Of a DNA stretch of 64,000 nt, positions 47,501 through 56,700 are shown in pieces. Source of the stretch: Misgurnus anguillicaudatus (taxonomy: Eukaryota; Chordata; Actinopteri; Cypriniformes; Cobitidae); contig NC_073351.2 of NCBI RefSeq assembly GCF_027580225.2, forward strand, positions 2,835,001 to 2,899,000. Reading direction: 5' to 3'. Under the pieces are notes generated by a model. That model searched no databases, was not told where the DNA came from, and worked only from the letters and a program-made list of their open reading frames with translations. Every line of letters begins with the position of its first letter. Position 1 is the stretch's first letter. The position numbers and the translations under genes are program-made.

Positions 47501-49777
47501 CCTTCCTTCGGTGCCGTTCTGCTCTTCTCAGTGAAATGAGTCTCTTCCTTATGATGTCTGTGAGTTCTGACAAGGCAGTCATTTCTTCTTCCTTGGCCAT
47601 CTTGAACTGACGTCTCAAGGATTTTAGTTCTTGTCTCAGCTGACTGATCTTGACTTCTCGCCGATTGAGCGTTGCTGGATTACTGTCTCCTCTTCTTTCC
47701 TCAACACCAAACCTCTCTGCTCCCATATTCATTATGATGGTACACATGGATTGGAGCTTCTGGTCGACCCTACCTTTTGAGATGGATTCCAGGCACTTGT
47801 CTACATCCTCATCCAGCTTGCGCCACTCCTTGTTGTTTGCGGCAGGCCACTTCACCCTTCGGTGTTCCGATTTCCTGCTTGGTGGGGGGTTTAGTTTGGC
47901 TTGGAGGTTCCGGGTACTGTGGGGAGATTCCGGACCTGGCTCCTCCTCCGTCTCACCAGGTTCGGCAGCCGGCATGACAGTAACTACTGCCCCAGCTACC
48001 GTACCTGAGCGTAGCTTCACTTGATCACTCCTGAGGCAGGCCATCATCCTGGTGGATCTTCAGGCCCTTCAGGTTTTTGCAGACCTTGCCGCAAATGCAG
48101 ACTGCACACGTATTCCGTTGTCCATTATCTTGGTTCGTTACCGGTACTTCCGTCCGTTTGGGATACTCACTCTCCCCCCCTCTCGGGTATCCCTGGGGGT
48201 ATATTTCTGTAGGGTTCTTCGTAGCTTGCTATAGGCGCTCCCTCACAGGAGCTGCAGGTCGGGGGGCTAGCCCTCCCTGCCCCGATTGCCGTCTTTCCGA
48301 GCTGTCAGCTGTCTCTCCAGCCGTCGCCACTCTATTCGTGGATGTCATCCAGACTTTCCTGGAGGTCACTGGCTATGCCAGGTGGGTTAGAATTTGAATA
48401 CACCTTCAGGTGCTACTTGGACACGTCATCAGTGAAGAACAAAATATATTTCATACCTAGTGGAGTTGGTAACTAATAATAGTAGTAAATGTGTAAAGTA
48501 GCATAAAATAGAATTACATAATAAAGCAAGAAAAAACGACCTCAAATGTGTATTTATTTAATGATTGGATTCAACAACTGATAACAACAACAAATAAACG
48601 CATACATACAAGACAATACAGCGTTTCGTGTAGGTGTAGCAAGTGAACAACATTTTAATTTAAGAAACTTAGTATTGCGCTTCTGATTTGGCTGTGAGAT
48701 TCACTGAGAATGAATTGGCTGTGAGAATTTTCATTACAAAATGGCGGCAGCGCTGCTGAAGTGCTATAGTGACTGTTGCCAAAAACGAATGAGAGTTTCC
48801 CCTTTTGTGCTTCTATACTCTTTGACGTCAATAAAACAGTTTTTGACTAAACTCCGCCCACAGGAATACATCATTCGCCAGCTAAGCTCAAACGGCTCAG
48901 GCTAAGCTAAGCTGCTGTCGAATCACAACACACTAAACAAACTACACAATCAGAACTCATTACGTATTTCAGAAGGAGGGACTTCACATAACAAGGAAGA
49001 CATCAGCCCGCTTTTAGAACAGTGAATAGAGCACTATACAGATAAGTAAAATGTGAAAAATACCACATTTATTTACACGTGAAACATGAACACATGTTAT
49101 ATTGTGCACTGTAAACACAATCAAAGCTTCAAAAACACAGGAAGAACGGGACCTTTAATGAAAATGGAAGTTGTAAGCTTTTACAAAAACCAAACTTGAA
49201 TGGGAAATCCCCAAGGAACGGGTAGGAAAGCACAGTTTGTAGGCGAGTTTCTGGCCAATTTTGATCGCGGTTTTGCTGCATCCACTCAAAAGAGTAAAGT
49301 TTTGATTTATTTACGATGTAAAATGTTTTTCCTAGTTTTACAACACTTGACTGAAATGTTTCTCATGATCTTAAAAATCATTTAATCTGAAGGTGTATCC
49401 CTAAATGTTTGAAATAAAATTTTTGTAGAGAACATTTCTAAAAACTTAGACAAAGGGTGACAACACTAACGATGATCAAATATAAGGAGAGTTTTGATTT
49501 ATTTGCAATGGCTATTAAGTTGAGACCAAAAGCAAAGTTATATTTTTGTTATTCTAGAGTTTTATTGAGTTTATTGTTATACTATAATGTGGAAAAACAT
49601 TGAGTTTGTGTTGTGAAACTTTTGAACAGTAGTGTGCATTTAGTGTGAAGTTGCAGTAATCGGTATTGATTGCACTGACTTCAATTTTAATTTCATCAAC
49701 ACATCTTTGTGTTTCAGATTGTGGGCATGTTTGTCACCTGCTGTTTGTATAGGAGTCTGAAAGCAGAGCCATACTGA
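32516..49777 (+). CDS. cd151: CD151-like tetraspanin
   Basis: Four-pass membrane protein that partners laminin-binding integrins. Coding exons: 32516-32599, 35647-35838, 41900-41974, 42108-42212, 42306-42464, 43641-43727 and 49718-49777; all junctions are phase 0. Together they give 253 residues, the same length as human CD151. Hallmarks: [11 protein letters not shown] (TM1), [15 protein letters not shown] before the large extracellular loop, [35 protein letters not shown], and a C-terminal [12 protein letters not shown]. Start ATG directly follows acceptor CTCCAG, so a 5' UTR exon lies upstream. The exon-3 donor reads CAG|TTGAAT rather than GT. A fish paralogue (cd151l) is possible. The last intron (6 kb) hosts a retrotransposon on the opposite strand. 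Confidence 0.94.
32639..32740. repeat. Half-copy of the GGCCTCATTTATAAA-type repeat
   Basis: GGGCCCTTATTTATCAAACA and the following TACGACAACGCTCACGTGTG resemble one end of the element at 56129-56588. No matching inverted end found. Confidence 0.4.
33815..34775. mobile_element. TIR element with a nested palindromic MITE
   Basis: Outer ends AAGGCGGAGTGCACGA and TCGTGCACTCCGCCTT are inverted. The interior shares blocks with 6975-7310. The palindrome at 34152-34613 sits inside. Confidence 0.8.
34152..34613. mobile_element. Palindromic MITE, ~150-bp arms
   Basis: Ends ATAGATATGTATAAAGGCTA and its complement. The arms continue through AAGATGGCCGCC-like and GCAGGTACTTTTAAATGACC blocks in inverted order. 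Confidence 0.85.
34776..35640. other. cd151 intron, no gene supported
   Basis: An 87-codon open frame (35012-35275) containing [14 protein letters not shown] is present. It resembles nothing I recognise and sits in repeat-like sequence, so I do not call it. Confidence 0.4.
35647..35838 (+). CDS. cd151: cd151 coding exon 2
   Basis: [20 protein letters not shown] ... QRRLLRV, 64 codons covering TM1 end, small loop and TM2; acceptor TTTCAG, donor GTG|GTAAGA. Confidence 0.96.
36115..36899. mobile_element. Possible TIR element, TAGAGGGTATGCA ends
   Basis: TAGAGGGTATGCATACG near 36115 and CGTGCATACCCTCTATTA near 36884 are inverted; interior unremarkable. Confidence 0.45.
37519..39806. mobile_element. 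hAT-type element with 8-bp target duplication
   Basis: Ends CAGGGATGGGCAGTATTT and ATGCCCATCTCTG, flanked by GCTGCAAC at 37511-37518 and 39807-39814. Both termini carry clusters of GTATTTGAAATAC-like inverted motifs. No transposase. A palindromic element is nested at 38816-39471. Confidence 0.88.
38816..39471. mobile_element. Nested palindromic TIR element
   Basis: Ends CACTTTACTTGAA and TTCAAGTAAAGTG, with CATGACA/TGTCATG words repeated in inverted order through the whole element. Confidence 0.8.
39815..41216. other. cd151 intron 2, nothing recognised
   Basis: AT-rich. GGACAGGGATTAGTCTAGTCC at 40833 and the GGTTTAAGCTAATCCCTGACC block at 41011 form a weak inverted pair, perhaps another old TIR element. 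Confidence 0.4.
41217..41420. mobile_element. Palindromic MITE, second copy of the 9047 family
   Basis: Same arms as 9047-9251, but the asymmetric central loop is in the opposite orientation, so this copy is inserted inverted. The right terminus is slightly degraded (CGTG for CAGTG). Confidence 0.85.
41900..41974 (+). CDS. cd151: cd151 coding exon 3
   Basis: [20 protein letters not shown]...YYQQ, TM3, 25 codons; acceptor GTCAG. The following bases are TTGAATTAA, so there is no GT donor at the conserved boundary. Confidence 0.93.
42108..42212 (+). CDS. cd151: cd151 coding exon 4
   Basis: [13 protein letters not shown] ... DKLQQE, start of the large extracellular loop, 35 codons; acceptor TTGTAG, donor GAG|GTTAGA. 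Confidence 0.95.
42306..42464 (+). CDS. cd151: cd151 coding exon 5
   Basis: FKCCGSN ... PDSCCK ... IYKVE, 53 codons, carrying the CCG and other loop cysteines; donor GAG|GTGAGT. Confidence 0.97.
42465..43640. other. cd151 intron 5 with repeat fragments
   Basis: 42630-42780 (TTCTGGTTCTCCAGTCTGAT...) is a diverged copy of the repeat at 20215. The block at 43130-43270 (GTGCCACCATACTTACT ... GTTTGGATCCTAAGGAATAA) also occurs at 38170-38290. Confidence 0.6.
43641..43727 (+). CDS. cd151: cd151 coding exon 6
   Basis: [10 protein letters not shown] ... GVGVACVQ, 29 codons; acceptor TTTCAG, donor CAG|GTCAGT. Confidence 0.96.
44732..44771. repeat. Left 40-bp terminal direct repeat of the retrotransposon
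   Basis: Starts CACCTTCAGGTGCTACTTGG and is identical over 40 bp to 48401-48440. Similarity continues ~8 bp outward (TTTGAATG / TTTGAATA). Confidence 0.95.
44805..48047 (-). pseudogene. Retrotransposon polyprotein ORF with two in-frame stops
   Basis: Open stretches 46710-48047, 45321-46622 and 44805-45299 are in the same frame, separated only by TGA (46710-46712) and TAA (45321-45323) plus short read-through. First part: basic linker with LRRQ and [10 protein letters not shown], then the reverse-transcriptase start. Second: FMDDL catalytic box, thumb and zinc knuckle. Third: endonuclease motif and [10 protein letters not shown] end. Few lesions in over 3.2 kb imply a young insertion. Confidence 0.85.
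48401..48440. repeat. Right 40-bp terminal direct repeat of the retrotransposon
   Basis: Identical to 44732-44771, same orientation. Too long for an ordinary non-LTR target duplication. Confidence 0.95.
48836..49717. other. cd151 intron 6, right part
   Basis: Interspersed-repeat-like sequence to about 49160; nothing gene-like before exon 7. Confidence 0.4.
49718..49777 (+). CDS. cd151: cd151 coding exon 7
   Basis: [19 protein letters not shown] and TGA; acceptor GTTTCAG. Encodes the end of TM4 and the short cytoplasmic tail. Confidence 0.97.
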   Translation: MVGMFVTCCLYRSLKAEPY

Positions 49778-50317
49778 ACAGATAAAGTGCACATCATCAT
49801 CATCATCAAATCTACTGTAAAACAGAACGGAGATAATCAACGATGATCTCATTTCTCTTTTATCATGCAGACATGTTTACACTATAATGATAATGCATTG
49901 GTCATACATTTCAAGTACTACTGAGCTAGCACAAAAATATTTACATCCTTTTATCCTTATTGTTTTAAAGATTCAAGGGATTTTACTAACTTAAGCATGT
50001 TTGCTTTGTATTTTATATATAAAACAACTACGTATCTGTTGTTTTGTCTATGTGTGCTTTTTTCCTGTTTTATGGATGTCACAGCTTTTATTTAAAATAT
50101 GCTTTGTAGAGTTTTTAATTATGTGAGGGTCTGCCTCCTAAACGGTATTGCGCTCTTCTGGTTTACTTTAAAATTCCTATACATCAAACGTAAATCTTTT
50201 AAAATCTGTCTGGTTTACATGATGTATTTAAAAGAGCAAAACATTATAACTTAAATGTACTAAAACTATGCATAAATAACCACAAGCACATTGTAGTACA
50301 TTGATATTTTTGTGCTA

Positions 50318-50323
50318 AATAAA
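50318..50323 (+). terminator. cd151: Candidate cd151 polyadenylation signal
   Basis: First AATAAA after the cd151 stop, 541 nt downstream; the convergent gene ends at 50705. Confidence 0.5.
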
Positions 50324-50704
50324 AGCGTAAAAGTTATACACTACAAATATTCTCAAAGTATAGCTCTACCTTAGTGCACTTGAAAAAAGTCAACTTAATA
50401 TCAGTAATACTTCATCATTTAAATCCACTAAAATCAATTGGTGTTCCAGAATAGCACACTTGAGTACATTTAGATGTTTTAGGCGTTAAAGTGTTATGAT
50501 TAGAAATGTGTATGACATGTTTTTCCTTATAACATTTGTATTTTACGTGCTTACAAGGACATAGCATCTTCTAAAATATATTGTGATGGTGATTTAAAAA
50601 CAGATCAGTACATTGAGTTACTGTTTGTAAAGAAGAAATACAATGACTTTGAGAAGTCAGTGATAAACGCTTCATCCAAAGAATTTTTGTGATGTAAAAA
50701 CACA

Positions 50705-50757
50705 TCATGACTTTATGAGGAAAGTCAACAGGGTCACAGCAAATATCCAGAACAGAC
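50705..50757 (-). CDS. ZP-protein exon 13 (membrane anchor)
   Basis: LFWIFAVTLLTFLIKS then TGA; acceptor TTTCAG. A 16-residue hydrophobic tail suits a C-terminal transmembrane or GPI-processing segment. Confidence 0.85.
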
Positions 50758-53700
50758 CTGAAACACAACACAGCCGAGTCACTAAAATGTGCCATTGCAA
50801 ATCTAAATTTAGGACCATATTGACTAAAGGTGAAGTATATACTCACTGCAGAAGGCTGAGGTTCCTGGTGACTGACTGGTTGCAGGCTGAGCGATAGGTT
50901 TCATGTTTTGAGTAGGTTTAGCAGCGGTTGTACTGGACACTGTGCCTTTGTTTATCAAAGAAACTGGCCCTGAGCGGATTTTATAGTTGTGGGTTAGAAT
51001 GCTATCGACTAGTGTCCGCTCCGATGATTTTGTACATGGATCTGCACATCTCTGCGTTTTTCTGGTAGCCGCACAAAGATGCACTTCACACTCAACATAC
51101 ATCTAGAAAGACAAAACAACAGGGTTTAACATAAACACATGAATGCACGATTGATCAAGAATCCATAGCATGAACGTATTGAAGATAATAAATAAAGGAT
51201 GTACCGTGTCTCCTTTTATGTTCAGAGAACTGAGATATAAGCGGTAAATGCGAACACTTGGTGTTGACGTCAGGACCTCTGATGCTCCATTACCAGATGC
51301 ACAGCTGAAATACAGACAATCACATTATGGACAAAGGAAGGTAGTCAAGAAACTAGATATAAACTAAGGTTATGTACAGAAGTATGACTATAAACAGATA
51401 GATTATAGTGTATTATGTTGGCGATTTGTGTTGGGATGGACACAACTATATGTGCATTTCTTAAAGGACATAGCAGTGCAGTAGAAGCAGAAAATATTCG
51501 GGTAGGTTTAAGTTTTAGATTGATTGGATTCATCTTCAAGTCAACGGTTGTCTCTATGAAAATATAACTGTGATGCCTGACTTCACAGACACCACTTGTT
51601 ATTCATATTTTCAATATAGAATGAGAATACAAATTTGCTTGTGTATCACTAGACTTTCACAACACGGCTGATGTTGGTACTGACCCTTGGTTCAGCAGGG
51701 GCTGTGTGTGAAGAAAGTCTTTTGACTCCGACTCAACACATCGGCTCACCATGAGCTCCGCACGGGCCAATGAAGAGTTGGAAAATACATGTAGGTCCAG
51801 CATGTCCATCTTGCCAGCACGCTGGAGATCTCGAGCCATATGCATAGGCTGCAAACGTGCATGTCGTGTATCGGCGGCCATGGGTCCCTTGCCGGGAATG
51901 TGGAACTCGAGCCAGAAGGACACGGCACCGAATGTCTCCAGCTCTGTGGGTATGGAGACTTTCAATCTTGGACCTTCGGCTTGTTGGCCGGGAATCCGGC
52001 AGGCGAGCGGAAGAACGAGACTGGCAGCTCTGGTGATAGTCGAGTTGGGATTTACGCTGCGTAAAGTGTTGGTGTACAATAGTTCTGATCCTAAGTGCTG
52101 GAAAAGAGATTTCAGTGAAGAGAAATAAGTGGAAAATCAAGTGGAGTCATAGGTGAGCTATTTAAAGCTGTTTATCTCTGACCCTAATCAATCTAAACCT
52201 TACAGTCCTAAAGACTGCTAGAAAAGGTAGTTGTCTAAAGTCTTCTGAAACATATCTCACGTCACTGTGTGAGGAACAAACAGAATATTACTGTAAATAA
52301 TCCAATCCCATGTAGCTTTCAGCTCTTGCTTTTGCACATAATCAGTGTAAGTTATGATGAGACACGCAACCATTTCGAATAGCATGCCTTAAAGCAGTGG
52401 TTTTCAAACTGGGGGCCGCGAGATGGTGCCAGGGGGGCCCAAGTTTTATTACATTTTATGAAATACATTAATTTATCATGAATTCTGTGTAATTAAACTT
52501 AAATAAAACAAGCTACTAACCAAAAGCACTACTTTTTTGTATAATTTAATGTTTTTTTATTAAAATGTTGAGTTTTAGAACAGTTTTTGTCACAATTTTT
52601 TTTGGGGGGCCGCGAAGGAATGCACCGTACACAAGGGGGGCCGAACTCTGAAAAAGTTTGGGAACCACTGTCTTAAAGCAGCAACTTCAAATATGCAGAA
52701 TCGCAAATTAAAGAGCTAAGACGAATGTTTCCCACATGAAGGGGATCTTAGCATCCTTGAGTTTCTTGAAAGCATCATGTGTGTGTTTTATCTGAGAAGT
52801 TGCTGAAAGCATACATCTCAAGGTTTTCACCTGATGTGTCCGATACGAGTCAGATGAAGTCAGACTGAGCATTGAATAAGAGTATTCTGTAAATACTCTT
52901 GCTCTGCTTATTTTTATTAAATCATTACTTGGTCCTTTGCCTGCTGTTCATCTAAACTCTGTATCAGAATTATGGTTGAGTCGAAGTGTTAACTCCTAAC
53001 ACAGTTGACTAGCTTTGATTGACAGACTATTGTCCTGATGAATAGAGAGATCTAGTGAGAAATAGTGAACTGGATCTACACCTTGGATCTGTAGATCTTA
53101 CATTTTCAGCATACTCACATGTGGATCTAACAAAAGTATTATATGACTTAAGAGGTTTTGGAAAAGCCTTACAATGTTTGCTCGGATTTACATCTCCTCG
53201 TATAGTAGAAAGCATGTTGGACATAATGCAAAACATCTGTATTTGTGTCAAGGTAATGAAAGCCACATGGGTTTGGAAGGTGTGTTCACACTATATATCG
53301 TAATTACAATAGTTTTTACGCGATTAAATTTTGCAATTAAAGGTCCTCATAGAGCTCGTAATAACAGCTTGTGGACTGGGAATTTTTTGAGAGCTATGAT
53401 TTGTACCATGTGACCGCAGATATTTAGCAGATGAATTAAAAGGTAATTTAACGTTGTAATTATGTATTTTACAGCTGCCAAAATTGTCTATTTTAAAATG
53501 GATTTATTTAGCCATTGATATCATTGCTATAGAAATGCATAATCCCCAGTCCAGTTCCCAACTTCCCACGTCACGATTTGTCATTTAAAACTACAGTAAT
53601 TACCATATGGCATTAACGAAGAATAAATCATTACAGAATTTTTACATTTTTGGGTGAACGATTTCCAAAGTGTTAAATGAGGTGTTATTTCAGTCTGTCC

Positions 53701-56700
53701 CTATGACAGAATAAAGAAGGTCTCGTACCAGTGTTTTGGTACCACATCCTATCAAAGAGAAGGTTGTTGTTATATGTGTACTGTTGTAAAACACCGGACA
53801 GGTCGGGTCGTTCAGCTGCAGCTCAGAGAAATGAAGATTCTTCAGAAATGAAACGGGCAACACCAGCGACATTTGCAGCTCCCGCTCCTTACATTTCAAC
53901 TCTGAGAGAGAACAAGATGTCAAATATCTTTATAAAACTTGCCTCAAAATTGCTTCAAAGCAGCTTTACAAGAAAGAGGAACAAATTTTATTTAGCAAAT
54001 TTTGGGAGGAGCATGGTCATGTAATACAACCAATCAGAATGAAGAGGTCTGTCTCTAAAAAGTTGTCCTTCACCTCTGGTTAACCACTCAACTGTCACCA
54101 CCACTTTTTGAGTGTGGGGGGGGGATGTTCACCTTTAAATCAGTATAATATAACTCTGGCATTTATAAGTCTAGAAACCTAATGTTTGTCTGAAAAAAAG
54201 TCATACGTCTCAACTAGTTTTGATCCAAATTTCAAGATTAAATCACAAAAACTGAGGTTTGTAATCAGTAGATTTACCAACAATGGCCACTAGGTGTCAA
54301 TGCTTTGCTGCATACTCTGTCACAAATTGATACATTACTGCCACTGCACTACTCTTAGTGGAAAAAGGTTTTGAAAGATGAAAACAGTATTCTTAGACCT
54401 TTCCAATGATAAATAGTTTGTCGGGATTAATTTTCTAAATTTTATGCACCTCTGGTGGATCGCAAACCCTGCTCTAGAGGAACGATGACAGTAAAGTGGA
54501 TTAAAGCCCTCTCCCCTCAGACAGCCCGGCAAAGACGCTTTATCATCTAATCTGACTACATGTTAATGTCAACTTGTGAAGTGTCTATACTGTCTTTATT
54601 TACTGTAAAGCTGCTTTGCAACAATGTAATGAAAAGCACTATATAAATAAACCTGAATTGAATTTAAATGCTCCAGAGACCACAAAGATAAACAAGAACA
54701 TAACATAAATGCCTCTTACAGGGTATAATATATTTTATTGGTCCACTGTTGGACCAGTGTGAGCCAACAACTTATCAGCCAATCCTGGAGCCCAAAACTG
54801 ATCTGCATTCTAACCATCGGGTCAATATCAACACGTGACCCTGCTCAGACAAGACTATATCTCTTCCTGCACCAAATTATCTTTGTTTAATAAGGCAAAA
54901 AAAATTTATTTTTATTTTAGAAGGGCTTGCTTAGAATTTTACTTGCTTAGATCACTGCACTTTACAGCTCACGCTTGAAGTTTAAAGGCTATAATCTATT
55001 TATACGAGTATTAAAAGAATGAGTACAAATCCAGTCATAGGGAAGCGTTCACTAGTGCTCATAAGACTCAGCTTCGTTCTGGTTGACACTGACATGGCCT
55101 CGCTCTTAACTTGTCTTTTTGGACTAAAGGTAATCTTTAGATCAAAGGTCTTTGGCTGCTGGATCAGATTAATTGACAAACACACAGACAGACACACACA
55201 CACACAAAACACACACACACACACACACAACCTCACTCTCATTTGGCCCAACAACAGTGCAAACACAGCTAATGAGGTTTTGATTGTTCAAACATTGTGA
55301 ATGTGAGTCAGTACAGATTTAAAAAAACAGATGTTCAGTGATATTACCTGTTCCTGGAGGCAAAGGGTCTGTTAGCGCTAAAAGAAATAATACAGACAAG
55401 AAAAAAAAAACAATAAAGATCAGTAGCACATGACTTCACATCTTTAGTTTTAACATACAAACCAGAAAATGAGAATCATAATATAATCTTACTCTGTTGG
55501 AGCCATAAACACCTGATGTCAGACTGCAGGCTGTAAACAGTGAAACTGATTTCATCTAAGCTGTCAATCATCAGTCATAAATCTCTCATTGTGAGACAAA
55601 CTGGTGATTACCTCTTAGTGTTTGCAACAAAACAAACTGAGATCAGCTGTGCTGTTGGATCAGGACCTCTGACCCAGGACAATGTTGTGGATCTTCTGAA
55701 GTTCAGGGTTGTTGTCATGGCTGATATAAAGAGGCCTGATGGACCAATCACTGAAACTTCTGTCAATCTAAGAAGACACAAAAGAATATCAACCAATGTT
55801 CTGACAAATCAACACAGGCTTTCATTAACTTATAATCAATTCCTCGTACTTTGTTATTATTTTAAATGAAAGACTTGATGTGAAGTCAGTTCTTAAGCAC
55901 ACAGACCGTAAAACACATAAGTGTGTGTGAGGTCTTACTCCTCTACTCTTGAGTAAACTGTAATGTTGACATGGACGTCCTCAAAGGGCAGCAGGTTCAC
56001 CAGTTGGCTGGCAGCCGGGTTTACAGATGTGAACTCTGGTACGGCTGGACAGCCTTCGTCATTCTGAACTGCAAACACCACAACATAAACCTTTACAGTA
56101 TGTAGACAATAACAGAAAAATTAGTCCTGGGGCCTCATTTATAAAATGCTATGTAAAAACCATCCTACATTTGATCTTACGATCATTTAACAAAAATGCG
56201 TACGTGTGATTCATAAACCGAACATACGCGCAGAAAACGCGCGTACCTCTTTCAGATCTATAAATCGCAAATGAACTTGAACTTGTGCGCGTAGCCGAGC
56301 AGTTTCAGATCTCCGCCTTTAAACGATGCCTAATAAATCTCATAGACATAAAAGAGCGCTTGTCAATGTTTAAACACAATTTCAAACAGCAAGAATGGCT
56401 TATATTTCAGAAAACCTGCAGCAATCAGACAAGCAAAAGTGCGTAAGTCTGCTCAGATCCTGACGTGGCGCTAAGCACTTTTCCACGTCAAAGACAGTTT
56501 TTATAAATATGGACTTTGCCTTGGATTATTGCGTACGCACACTTTACGATCAAATCTGTGCGTACGCACGCTTTATAAATGAGGCCCCTGAACTCCTGAT
56601 CTGTAGTATCTAATGCATTTTTGTAAATGATATAGTAGAGGTGTATTAATGTCTGTCTGGGTCCTTATTCTGATAACAAAATTGATTATTCATATTAGTA

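Larger units (their letters stand above)
44732..48440 (-). mobile_element. Non-LTR retrotransposon, restriction-like-endonuclease type
   Basis: Nearly complete element, transcribed right to left in cd151 intron 6. Order on the minus strand: zinc-finger segment ([15 protein letters not shown], about 48050-48110), basic linker, reverse transcriptase ([19 protein letters not shown], active-site FMDDL near 46530), C-x2-C-x7-H-x4-C knuckle (CKLCQKRG...H...C, near 45500), and a PD-(D/E)xK-like endonuclease ([15 protein letters not shown], near 45160-45200). This plan is that of RLE-bearing families such as R2/NeSL/Utopia; I do not assign a family. Frame is disrupted by an indel in the finger, a TGA at 46710-46712 and a TAA at 45321-45323, all otherwise one frame. 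Identical 40-bp direct repeats bound it (44732-44771, 48401-48440). Confidence 0.88.
44225..48835. mobile_element. Older repeat with inverted arms hosting the retrotransposon
   Basis: TGACGTCAACAAAGAGTATA-GAAGCACAAG at 44230-44260 is inverted at 48805-48830 (CTTCTATACTCTTTGACGTCA). The retrotransposon 44732-48440 lies between them, suggesting insertion into a pre-existing TIR element. Confidence 0.5.

Noticed and set aside
44854..48397. Many + strand frames opposite the retrotransposon
   Set aside because: Antisense shadows of the reverse-transcriptase and endonuclease frame.
51751..52128. + strand open frames opposite the ZP-C exon
   Set aside because: Antisense shadow of a GC-rich real exon; the minus strand has splice sites, phase and ZP cysteines.
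53055..53303. 82-residue + strand frame (SELDLHLGSVDLTFSAYSHVDL...)
   Set aside because: Slight resemblance to coiled-coil or TRIM-like linkers, but isolated, with no second exon, in a ZP-gene intron. Could be a retrocopy fragment; not supportable without a search.
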